Shown here in pieces: positions 1 through 7,438 of a DNA stretch of 64,000 nucleotides. The DNA comes from Salivita marina (GTDB lineage: Bacteria; Pseudomonadota; Gammaproteobacteria; Pseudomonadales; Azotimanducaceae). Both the position numbers and the translations under genes were made by a program. Position 1 is the first letter of the stretch. Each line of letters opens with the position of its first letter. The notes beneath the pieces were generated by a model. It ran no database searches, was not told where the DNA came from, and saw nothing but the letters and a program-made list of their open reading frames with translations. Location: assembly GCA_038144425.1 (NCBI GenBank), contig JAYQNS010000002.1, positions 434,001 through 498,000 on the forward strand, read 5' to 3'.

Positions 1-14
1 GAGGCCTGCGCGCC

Positions 15-476
15 TTAGAAAATTCCGGCGCTCAGCCCCGCCGCCAGGGTCATGCCCAACTCCTGGGCGGCGCCGAGGGCGTCCTCCGTGGGCGGGCCCC
101 GCACAATCAAGGGTTCGGCCACGGGGGTGAAGGGGTAGCCCCGGGCAATGCGCTCGATTTCCCGCACTGCGCCCCGCCCGTCGTTGCCGGCGCTGATAAA
201 AAGCGCATAAGGCAGGGGCGCCAGCTCACCTTCCACGGCGTAGAAGGTGCGATCGAAAAAGTCCTTAAGAAGCCCGGACATGGTGCCGAAATTCTCCGGC
301 GTGCCGAACAGGAGGCCGTGGGCCCAGCGGAGATCCTCCGGGCCGGCGTCGGGGGCGTGAAGGCAGCGCACGGTCACCTCCTCGATGGCGTCATCCTCCG
401 CCCCGGCCCGCACCGCCTCCATCAGCTGGGCCGTATTCCCGCTTTGCGAATGCCAAACAATCAGTAGGTTTTTCAC
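15..476 (-). CDS. Flavodoxin-like NAD(P)H:quinone oxidoreductase family protein
   Basis: A 153-residue flavodoxin-fold protein. The N-terminus (LLIVWHSQSGNT, residues 4-15) is the phosphate-binding loop that holds FMN in flavodoxins and WrbA-type proteins. The GTPENFGTMSG stretch near residue 58 matches the second flavin loop, and SAGNDGRG near residue 95 the third. It is probably a cytoplasmic flavoprotein that carries electrons or reduces small molecules; the substrate is unknown. It lies 28 bases downstream of the RND pump gene on the same strand and is likely the last gene of that efflux operon. Its job there is not evident. The family call is sure, the specific role is not. Confidence 0.8.
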   Translation of the reverse strand: MKNLLIVWHSQSGNTAQLMEAVRAGAEDDAIEEVTVRCLHAPDAGPEDLRWAHGLLFGTPENFGTMSGLLKDFFDRTFYAVEGELAPLPYALFISAGNDGRGAVREIERIARGYPFTPVAEPLIVRGPPTEDALGAAQELGMTLAAGLSAGIF

Positions 477-504
477 CGGAGCCCGCTTCGCCGCTGCCGA
501 GGCC

Positions 505-3500
505 CTAGCTTACTTGGAGGATGCCCTCCCGGCGAAGCTGGCGGACGAAGCGAGCGGGAACGAAGTAGAGCGCCAGCACCGCCGAGCCCGCAACGCCCCC
601 GGCGATGGCGGTAGCTAAGGGCGGCCAGAAGGTCCCGCCAAAAACGATGAGCGGAAGAAAGCCACCGACCGTGGTGACGGTGGTGGAAATGATGTGGCGC
701 GTGGCATCCAGGACCACGGTCTCGATGGCGATCAAATCTCCCGCGCACGCTTCCGGAGAGGCCTTCAGGGCGGAGAGCACGATGATCGCGCCGTTGATGG
801 CGAGGCCCACGAGCCCCAGCGTCCCGATGATGGCGTTGAAGCCGAGGGGGTAGCCGAAGAGCCGAACCCCGAAGAGCGCAAGGCCCACGGACAGAAAGCC
901 GACGATGCCGATGGTGCCGGCCTGGCGGAAGGAATTCAGGGACAGGACGACCACGCCCACCATCAAAAGTAAGAAGGTCACGAAGGTGGCCAGGAGGTTA
1001 CCTACGGATTCGGAGCGCTGCTCTGCTTCTCCGCCGAACTCGATGCGATAGCCCGGGGGCAGGGTGAGGGCCGCGGTGTCGAGGGCCTCTTGAAAGGCGC
1101 CCAGGGCCGCCGCGGGCAAGACGTAGGGCATGAGGAAGCCCCGGACCGTATTCACCCGCTGCCCCTGGTAGTGCTCGATGGTGTCCGCCGCCGGAGCCAG
1201 CCGCAGGGTTCCAAAGCTATCGAGGGGCATGCCGCGATAGTTTAAGGAGGGCGTTGGCGAGGGCAGGGGAAGGGCCGTCAGCGCTTCCGGGCTCCGGGCG
1301 GCACTCTCCGCGCGGACCCGAATGGGAAGCTCGAAGGTGCCCTCCATCACGAAGCCCGCATCGATGCCCGACAGATTCGAGCGTACCGCCGGGGCTAGGG
1401 CCCCAAGAGTCAGGCCACGCTCCGAGGTGCGCGCGGCGGGGGCATCGAGCACCCACTTGGCTTGCGTGCCCGTCAGGCCTGCGCGGGTGTAGGTAACCCC
1501 AGGGACTGCCGCTAGCAGGCTTCGTAGCTGTTCCCCAAGGCGCTGCAGCTCTGCCAGATCGTCGCCGAGAATCCGGACCTCGATGGGGGCATCGAAGGGG
1601 GGGCCCTGTTCGAAGGGAAGGGCCAGCACCTGGGCCTCGGGAAAGGCCTCCCGCAGCCGGCTTTGGAGCCCCGGAAGAAGGCGCTGGGTGGCCTCTGGGC
1701 TTGCAGTGTTCACGAAGGCGCCGGCGAAATTCGCGAGCCCATCGCTATTCACGAGCACGTTGTAGTACACCCGAGGTCCGCCTTCCCCAAGAAAGAAGAA
1801 AGCGTCCTCGACGTCCGGCGTGTCCTCAAGGATCGCTGCAAGCCGGGCCACGGCCGCTTCCGTACCCTCGATGGGCGTAGAGGGCGGCAAGGACAGCTGA
1901 ATCTGAAACTGGTTTCGGTCCACCGGGGGGAAGAACTGCTGAGTCAGCGTCGGTGCGAGGGCAAAGCCGAGTACGGGAAGCAGCAGGGACGCGGCCACCC
2001 CTTTCCAGGGAGCGTGCAGTACGGCGCGAAGGCTCGCGGCGTAGCGGTTCCTAAGCCCGGGGAAGGTGATGCCCTCCCGGCGCCAGCGAGGAAGGTCCGC
2101 AGCCATGGGGTAGGCGCGATCAAGAAAGCCGGCCAGAGCGGGCACGATGGTCATGGCCAGGAAGAAGCTGCTGATGACCGCGAGGACAACATTGATGGCA
2201 ATGGTCCCCGTGAATTCTCCCGTGCCCCCGGGGGTTAGGGCGATGGGCATGAAGGCAAACACCGTGGTGGCAGTGGACGCCGCTAGGGGCACAAAAAGGT
2301 GCTCGACGGTGGCGCGGACGGCGGCATCGATAGGGAGGCCATCGCGCCGTCCCTGCTTGTAGGCCTCCACCGCCACAATGGCGTTATCGATCAATAGGCC
2401 GAGGGAGATGATCAAGCCCGTGACGGACATCTGGTGCAAAGGAATGTCCAAAAAGCCCATCCCCGCGAGCACCATGGCCAGCGTGAGCGGCAAGGCGAGA
2501 CCCACGAGCAGAGCATTTCTTGGGCCCATAAAAAAAACGAGGACGGCGAAAACAATCACCAAGGCGCTGATCAAGTTGAAGGTGAGATCGCCGAGGCGGT
2601 CGCTGGTGAAGGCGTTTTGGTCGTAAATGACTTCCAGGGCGAGGCGCGGGGGTAGGGTTTGACGAAAGGCTTGAAGTTCCCGTTCCGCGGCGCTCCGCCA
2701 CAGGTCGATGCGCTGATCGGGCTCCATCACCGCCGCAACCACGACGACCCGCTGCCCCTGGCTTAAGGCCAGGGTCGCCGGAGGATCGATGACGGCGCGC
2801 CGAACCTCCGCGAGGTCGCCAACTTTCAGCTGTCCCCCGTCGGCGCTGCGGGTGAGGGGCACCGCTGCCACCCGAGCAACGGAGTCGAGCTCCCCGCCAA
2901 TTTCCACCAGAACGTCCGACTCCGCAGTTTGTAGGCGCCCCGCGCTGCCCCGGGTATCGGCTTGGCGAAGCGCCGTCGCTACGGTCTCAGCGCTGAGGCC
3001 TGCGGCGGCGGCCCGGGCCGGACTCAATAGCACGCGAAGCTCTTCCTCGGGTTCTCCGTAGATTTCCGTTTCCTTCGTGCCCGCTAGGTTAGCCAGCCGG
3101 GTCTCCAGCCGTTCCCCTAGGCGATTCAGGAGGGCAAGGGGAGGGTCGCCGGGGCCAGTCCAGCGCAGGGCCAGGGCCAAGGTTGTAGCGATGGGTCCGC
3201 GCGCTTCCACCTCCGGGGTGAGGGTGCCGGAGGGCAGTTTCCCCTCCAGCGTCCCGACCTTGTCCCGGACCTCGCTCCAGAGCACGTCAATAAGTTCCGG
3301 GCCTACCCGATCTTCGAACTCGACGTCGATAAAAGAGAGGCCCGAACGCGATTCGCTTCTGAGCTTCTTAATCTCAGGAATTTCTCGGAGCTTCTTCTCG
3401 ATGGGTTCCGTAATTAGCGTTTCCACCCGCTCGGCGGAGGCCCCCGGAAGGAAGGTTTTTACGAAGCCGTAGCGCTCCGTCATGGTGGGGTCTTCCTGGC

Positions 3501-3606
3501 GCGCCAGGGTCGTAAAGGCAGACAGCCCGAGCACCATGATGAGCCCAAGGGTCAGGGCCGTGAGCCGCCCCTGGCGATAGAAGAGATCGCTGAGGGCCCC
3601 ATTCAC
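505..3606 (-). CDS. RND superfamily efflux pump, inner-membrane permease (AcrB/HAE1-like)
   Basis: A 1033-residue protein of normal RND length. It has an N-terminal membrane helix (about residues 14-34), a large periplasmic loop, the central helix bundle with LLIDNAIVAVE containing D407 (equivalent to the proton-relay aspartates of AcrB), a second periplasmic loop and a C-terminal bundle. It should export small molecules by proton antiport, together with the adaptor encoded just upstream and an outer-membrane channel that is not in this window. The start overlaps the end of the adaptor gene by 4 bases (ATGA type), so the two are translationally coupled. Substrate range cannot be read from the sequence. 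Confidence 0.92.
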   Translation of the reverse strand: MNGALSDLFYRQGRLTALTLGLIMVLGLSAFTTLARQEDPTMTERYGFVKTFLPGASAERVETLITEPIEKKLREIPEIKKLRSESRSGLSFIDVEFEDRVGPELIDVLWSEVRDKVGTLEGKLPSGTLTPEVEARGPIATTLALALRWTGPGDPPLALLNRLGERLETRLANLAGTKETEIYGEPEEELRVLLSPARAAAAGLSAETVATALRQADTRGSAGRLQTAESDVLVEIGGELDSVARVAAVPLTRSADGGQLKVGDLAEVRRAVIDPPATLALSQGQRVVVVAAVMEPDQRIDLWRSAAERELQAFRQTLPPRLALEVIYDQNAFTSDRLGDLTFNLISALVIVFAVLVFFMGPRNALLVGLALPLTLAMVLAGMGFLDIPLHQMSVTGLIISLGLLIDNAIVAVEAYKQGRRDGLPIDAAVRATVEHLFVPLAASTATTVFAFMPIALTPGGTGEFTGTIAINVVLAVISSFFLAMTIVPALAGFLDRAYPMAADLPRWRREGITFPGLRNRYAASLRAVLHAPWKGVAASLLLPVLGFALAPTLTQQFFPPVDRNQFQIQLSLPPSTPIEGTEAAVARLAAILEDTPDVEDAFFFLGEGGPRVYYNVLVNSDGLANFAGAFVNTASPEATQRLLPGLQSRLREAFPEAQVLALPFEQGPPFDAPIEVRILGDDLAELQRLGEQLRSLLAAVPGVTYTRAGLTGTQAKWVLDAPAARTSERGLTLGALAPAVRSNLSGIDAGFVMEGTFELPIRVRAESAARSPEALTALPLPSPTPSLNYRGMPLDSFGTLRLAPAADTIEHYQGQRVNTVRGFLMPYVLPAAALGAFQEALDTAALTLPPGYRIEFGGEAEQRSESVGNLLATFVTFLLLMVGVVVLSLNSFRQAGTIGIVGFLSVGLALFGVRLFGYPLGFNAIIGTLGLVGLAINGAIIVLSALKASPEACAGDLIAIETVVLDATRHIISTTVTTVGGFLPLIVFGGTFWPPLATAIAGGVAGSAVLALYFVPARFVRQLRREGILQVS

Positions 3607-4718
3607 GGCTGCACGATCCGCAGCGCTTGCCCGGGCACGAGGCGGCCGACGCCGGATTGGACGACCCGATCACCGGTTACCAAATCCCCCCGTACGAAGG
3701 CCTGCTCCGTGGTGCTGTGCAAAATCTCCACGAGCGATCGCTGGGCCGTGTAGCCTCCCGCCCCGTCCGGGACTGCAAGGAAGAGGGACCAGAGTCCCCG
3801 GTTGGCCTCGGCGAGGGCTGTCAGGGGGACCCAGAAGCCGGCCTCGTCGATGGTTCGGTCTAAGCTGAGCTCCACGAGCTGTCCCGTGCGGACGGCGGGG
3901 GTCGGCGTGCTGAAGCGGAAGCGAGCCGTCGCGGTGCGTGCCGCAGGATCGAGCTGGGGAAGAATTTGCAGTAAGGAAGCGGGATAGGCCGTTCCCTCCA
4001 CCGTGAGGGTGTAGGAGGCGTCACTTTTGAGGCTCGGCAGCAGGGCTGGGGGCATGCCAATGCGCGCCTCCAGCGCCCCTGCGCTGACTACGGTAAGGAC
4101 CGGGGCGCCGGGGGCGAGGAGCGAGCCCTCATCCACGTGCCGCTCTGAGACGTAGCCATCATAAGGGGCTTGAAGTACGGCCCGGCTGAGCCGCACCGCG
4201 GCTTCCTCTGCTTGCGCGCTGGCTTGCTGGGCCCGGGCCTTGGCGACGCGCTCCCGAGCCTGCTCTGCCGCAGCAGCTAGCCGGACATCATCGAAGGCCT
4301 GCTCGGCAAGCTGCTTGCGTTCGAAAAGCGCCTCCGCCCGCTCGGCCTTCATGACGGCGAGTTCAGCGAGGGCCTGCTGCGCCGTGTGCTCCGCTTCCGC
4401 GAGGCGCTGGGCCGCCTGCGCCGAGCTGAGGGCGGCGGCCAGTTCCCGATCATCAAGGCGTGCCAGGGTTTGGCCCTCGGATATCTGGTCGCCCGCGTCC
4501 ACGGCCATGGCAGCCAGGGGGGCGCTGGTGGTAAAGGCCAAGGTGCTTTGCTGGGCGCTTTCCACCAGCCCTGCGAACTGCTGGCTCAGGGCATAGCTTC
4601 GGACCTGGGAAACCTGGGCCGTGGCGACGGGTAGGCCCGCTTCCTCGGCCAGGGCCAGGGCAAGGGGGGCAGTTAAGAGAGTCAGAGCCAGCAAGACGCC
4701 GTGGGGGCTCGGGCGCAT
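3603..4718 (-). CDS. RND efflux periplasmic adaptor (membrane fusion protein, HlyD/AcrA family)
   Basis: A 371-residue adaptor with an N-terminal signal peptide (about residues 1-24, ending ALALA). The usual order follows: a lipoyl-like half with GDQISEGQTLARLD near residue 78, an alanine/glutamate-rich coiled-coil hairpin (about 95-160), the returning lipoyl half (LQAPYDGYVSERHVDEGS), a beta-barrel and a membrane-proximal domain. It links the inner-membrane pump to an outer-membrane channel. It is the first gene of an adaptor-pump-flavodoxin operon divergent from a TetR-family regulator. No lipobox Cys is seen at the signal cleavage site, so it is probably soluble in the periplasm or anchored by its hydrophobic N-terminus. 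Confidence 0.92.
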   Translation of the reverse strand: MRPSPHGVLLALTLLTAPLALALAEEAGLPVATAQVSQVRSYALSQQFAGLVESAQQSTLAFTTSAPLAAMAVDAGDQISEGQTLARLDDRELAAALSSAQAAQRLAEAEHTAQQALAELAVMKAERAEALFERKQLAEQAFDDVRLAAAAEQARERVAKARAQQASAQAEEAAVRLSRAVLQAPYDGYVSERHVDEGSLLAPGAPVLTVVSAGALEARIGMPPALLPSLKSDASYTLTVEGTAYPASLLQILPQLDPAARTATARFRFSTPTPAVRTGQLVELSLDRTIDEAGFWVPLTALAEANRGLWSLFLAVPDGAGGYTAQRSLVEILHSTTEQAFVRGDLVTGDRVVQSGVGRLVPGQALRIVQP

Positions 4719-4739
4719 GGGGATTCCTTTTCAATGTAT

Positions 4740-4786
4740 GCAATGCTCACATTGCGCCAGCATACGCTTTATGTTTGCATTGTCAA
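4740..4786 (-). promoter_or_regulatory. Promoter of the adaptor-pump operon with a palindromic operator, probably for the adjacent TetR protein
   Basis: Read on the minus strand, TTGACA (4786-4781) is followed after 16 bases by TATGCT (4764-4759), a good sigma-70 promoter facing the adaptor gene. Immediately downstream, at 4740-4755, is the perfect palindrome GCAATGCTCACATTGC. Related half-sites (CATTG and AACATT) recur at 4779-4790 over the -35 box. A repressor bound at the palindrome would block the transcription start. The divergent TetR-family gene makes it the obvious ligand-responsive repressor, but the pairing is inferred. Confidence 0.65.
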
Positions 4787-4801
4787 CATTAAGGGGGTGC
4801 C

Positions 4802-5500
4802 ATGACTCAGTCGTCCGCAGCCAGCCGTTACCATCACGGGGATCTACGTACGACGCTGCTGCGTGCGGCGGAGGCGCATATTGCCCTTGAGGGAACGGAG
4901 CGCCTTTCCCTCCGGGCCCTGGCCCGGGAGGCGGGGGTGTCGGCCACGGCGCCCTACCGGCATTTCGATGATCGGCAGGCCTTGCTGGTGGCTCTGGCCA
5001 CGGAGGGCTTTGACGAACTCGCGGTGGTGAACGCCGACATCCATCGAAATTTTGGTCACGAGCCTATCCCCATCCAGCTGCTCCAATGCGGCCTGGCCTA
5101 CGTGCGCTACGCTGAGGCCAATCAGGTGAAATACCTCCTGATGTTCGGGGACGTAGTGGGAGACTTTTCCCCCTACCCGGAACTTGTCGATGCCTCCGAT
5201 CGAGCTTTCGCACCCCTTGCAGCCCTCCTTCGTAGGGGCCTGGACGCGGGACTCATCGTCCCCCTCGATTTTCCTACCTTGGCGGGCATGACCTGGGCGT
5301 CGGTGCACGGCGTGGCGAGCTTGCTCCTAAAGGGGGCGCGGGGCTCGGAGGGTCTTGCCGCGCAGCGTGCGGAGCCGCGCCAGGCCATCGCGGCTCTAGG
5401 GCGGCATCGAGAGGCGGCGCTCGCGCAAATGTTCGCGGGGTTCTTCCAATGTCCGCAGGCTCGGACCATGCTGGAGCAGATTGCCAGCCAAAACGCTTGA
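4802..5500 (+). CDS. TetR/AcrR family transcriptional regulator
   Basis: A 232-residue regulator. The N-terminal helix-turn-helix (about residues 12-58) shows the family pattern: LRTTLLRAAEAHIALEG, then LSLRALAREAGVSATAPYRHF with the recognition helix. The C-terminal half is the ligand-binding and dimer domain and resembles the TetR_C WHG-type group (AGMTWASVHGVASLL near residue 160). It is transcribed away from the RND operon across an 83-base gap with a palindrome and a promoter, so it is likely the local repressor of the pump and perhaps of itself. The following hydrolase and CMD genes run in the same direction and could be in its operon. The inducer is unknown. Confidence 0.9.
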   Translation: MTQSSAASRYHHGDLRTTLLRAAEAHIALEGTERLSLRALAREAGVSATAPYRHFDDRQALLVALATEGFDELAVVNADIHRNFGHEPIPIQLLQCGLAYVRYAEANQVKYLLMFGDVVGDFSPYPELVDASDRAFAPLAALLRRGLDAGLIVPLDFPTLAGMTWASVHGVASLLLKGARGSEGLAAQRAEPRQAIAALGRHREAALAQMFAGFFQCPQARTMLEQIASQNA

Positions 5501-5519
5501 TTGGGGGAGGGGAAAGCCC

Positions 5520-6074
5520 ATGGTACGAGTAAGCACGCCGCGCATTGCGCCCTTAGACCCGGACGCCCTCGGGCCTGAGGCCCAGAAGGTGATGGGCAAC
5601 TTCAAGGGGGAAACTCCGCTCAATATTTTTCGCACCCTCGCGCAGCATCCGGATCTGCTCCGGCGCTGGCTGGTCTTCGCCAACCACGTTCTCGGCAAGT
5701 CTTCCCTGGCGCCCCGGCCCCGGGAGTTGGTGATCCTTCGCATTGGCTGGCTGTGCCGTTCAGCTTATGAGTGGGGGCAGCACGTGGAAATTGGGCGCGA
5801 CTGCGGCCTCACGGATGCCGATATTCAGGCGCTTAAAGCTGGGCCTGAAGCGGGACATTGGGGTGACGAAGAGCAATGGCTTCTCCGGGCCGTGGATGAG
5901 CTCTACCTCGATGCGCATATCAGCGATCGCACCTGGAACGCCCTGGCGGAGCACTGGTCAACCCAGCAACTGATGGATCTTGTCTTCACCGTGGGCCAGT
6001 ACAACTTGGTGAGCATGGCCTTGAATAGCTTTGGGGTGCAGCCGGAGCCGGGGCTGCCGGCTATGGCGGACTAG
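5520..6074 (+). CDS. Carboxymuconolactone decarboxylase (CMD) family protein
   Basis: A 184-residue, mostly helical protein of the CMD/AhpD fold. The segment LVILRIGWLCRSAYEWGQHV (about residues 67-86) matches the family core, which ends in a YEWxxH-like motif. The CxxC redox pair of AhpD is absent, so a peroxidase role is unlikely. I chose the ATG at 5520, with AGGGGAAAG eight bases upstream, over a TTG at 5481 that would overlap the regulator. It ends two bases before the alpha/beta hydrolase gene, so the pair is probably co-translated. Such proteins often accompany aromatic or lactone catabolism, but no specific reaction can be assigned. Confidence 0.85.
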   Translation: MVRVSTPRIAPLDPDALGPEAQKVMGNFKGETPLNIFRTLAQHPDLLRRWLVFANHVLGKSSLAPRPRELVILRIGWLCRSAYEWGQHVEIGRDCGLTDADIQALKAGPEAGHWGDEEQWLLRAVDELYLDAHISDRTWNALAEHWSTQQLMDLVFTVGQYNLVSMALNSFGVQPEPGLPAMAD

Positions 6075-6076
6075 CC

Positions 6077-7249
6077 ATGGCCTATACCGTGGTGCGCGAG
6101 CCCCTTGTGCTCGCCTTTCAGGAAAAGAGCGCCTTCAAGGAAACCTACGGCGGTGGCACGGATACGGTGGTGCTCGAGGGGCAATTCCTGCGTCCGGAAG
6201 GGTCCCCCGTCAAAACAGTCCTGGTGTTTATGCACCCCACGGGCACGATGAATACGCTACCCCTCCCCAACGCCCTGGCTCGGGCCGGGGTGCCGGTGCT
6301 GTGCTGCGGCAGCCGCTACCCCCACAACGATACGGCGCTGATCATGGAGAAGGTGCTGATCGACCTGGGGGCCTACGTGCGCTACGCCCGGGAGCGCCTC
6401 TGCTTCGAGAAGGTGGTGCTGGCGGGGTGGAGCGGCGGTGGGTCGCTTTCGCTCTACTATCAAAGCCAGGCGGAACGGCCCACGGTGGAGGCGACCCCAG
6501 CGGGGGATCTGGTGGATTTGCGGGGAGCGAAGCTGCCCCCGGCGGATGGGGTCATGCAGCTGGCGGCTCACGTCAGTCGCGCCACGACCCTGACGGAATG
6601 GCTCGACCCGTCGGTGCTGGATGAGACGGACCCGAGTCTGCGCGACCCCGAGCTCGATCTCTACGGCGCTTCCGGGCCCAAGCCGCCCTACAGCGCTGCC
6701 TTTCTTGACCAGTACCGGGCGGCGCAGCGGGCGCGAAGCCAGCGGGTTACGCAGCGGGTGTGGGCGCGGCTGGAAGCGCTTCGCGCTGCCGGACGACCTT
6801 ATGATGAGGAAGCTTTTGTGGTGCATGGCACCATGGCCGATCCGCGCTGGCTTGACCCGACCGTGGATCCGAATGATCGCACCCCGGGTCAGTGCTATAT
6901 GGGCGATCCGCGAATCGTGAACATGATGCCGGCGGGCCTTGCGCGCTACAGCAGCCTGCGCGCCTGGCTTAGCCAGTGGAGCTATGAAACTTCCCTTGCC
7001 GATGGTCCGGGCTCCGCGGGGGCCATTTCCGTGCCGGCGCTGGTGCTCGAGAACAGTGCGGACGACGCCTGTACGCCGAGCCACGGGCAGCGGATTTGGG
7101 ACGCCCTCGCCCATGTGCCGCGGCACCGGGTGGTGATCCCTGGGGCGACCCACTATTACCTCGGGCAGCGAAGCTGCTTGGCAGAGGCCGCGGCAGAGGT
7201 GACTAGCTGGCTGGCTGCTGAGGGGTTTTTGCCGCCGGAGCCCTTTTAG
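6077..7249 (+). CDS. Alpha/beta hydrolase family protein
   Basis: A 390-residue protein with an alpha/beta hydrolase core. The nucleophile elbow is GWSGGGS (Ser near residue 118), the likely acid is in ENSADDACTPS (near residue 328) and the likely catalytic His is in PGATHYY (near residue 357). An HPTG segment near residue 56 fits the oxyanion region. A helical insertion of roughly 130 residues follows the nucleophile and would form a lid. No signal peptide is seen. It follows the CMD-like gene by two bases. An esterase or C-C bond hydrolase acting with that protein is possible; the substrate is unknown. Confidence 0.85.
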   Translation: MAYTVVREPLVLAFQEKSAFKETYGGGTDTVVLEGQFLRPEGSPVKTVLVFMHPTGTMNTLPLPNALARAGVPVLCCGSRYPHNDTALIMEKVLIDLGAYVRYARERLCFEKVVLAGWSGGGSLSLYYQSQAERPTVEATPAGDLVDLRGAKLPPADGVMQLAAHVSRATTLTEWLDPSVLDETDPSLRDPELDLYGASGPKPPYSAAFLDQYRAAQRARSQRVTQRVWARLEALRAAGRPYDEEAFVVHGTMADPRWLDPTVDPNDRTPGQCYMGDPRIVNMMPAGLARYSSLRAWLSQWSYETSLADGPGSAGAISVPALVLENSADDACTPSHGQRIWDALAHVPRHRVVIPGATHYYLGQRSCLAEAAAEVTSWLAAEGFLPPEPF

Positions 7250-7329
7250 GAAAAAATTGACTCGGATCAGCTTCCGTTCAGTTGAAATTGCCTAAGGTAA
7301 AGCGCAGGTAGTAGGTGAACTCAGTTTAC

Positions 7330-7387
7330 AGCCCCGGCGGCATGACCCTCCCTCCCCTCCCCAAACGCTTGCCGCCGGGGCTTTTTA
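7330..7387 (+). terminator. Intrinsic terminator after the TetR-CMD-hydrolase genes
   Basis: An 11-bp GC-rich stem (AGCCCCGGCGG at 7330-7340 with CCGCCGGGGCT at 7372-7382) is followed by a short T run on the plus strand. The loop of about 31 bases is long for a terminator. It sits 80 bases after the hydrolase stop codon. Confidence 0.6.
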
Positions 7388-7390
7388 AAC

Positions 7391-7422
7391 AAAAAAGGCG
7401 CATCAGTTGATGCGCCTTTTTT
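7391..7422. terminator. Bidirectional intrinsic terminator between convergent operons
   Basis: A perfect inverted repeat: AAAAAAGGCGCATCA, then a short loop, then TGATGCGCCTTTTTT. It has an A run on one side and a T run on the other, so it can end transcription from both sides. It serves the rightward hydrolase operon and the leftward second RND operon, whose pump gene ends at 7439. Confidence 0.85.
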
Positions 7423-7438
7423 GTGGTTGCCCGCTTAG

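Noticed and set aside
385..972. Plus-strand frames opposite the first RND pump
   Set aside because: They are shadows of the pump and flavodoxin genes, with arginine- and alanine-rich translations typical of GC-rich antisense frames.
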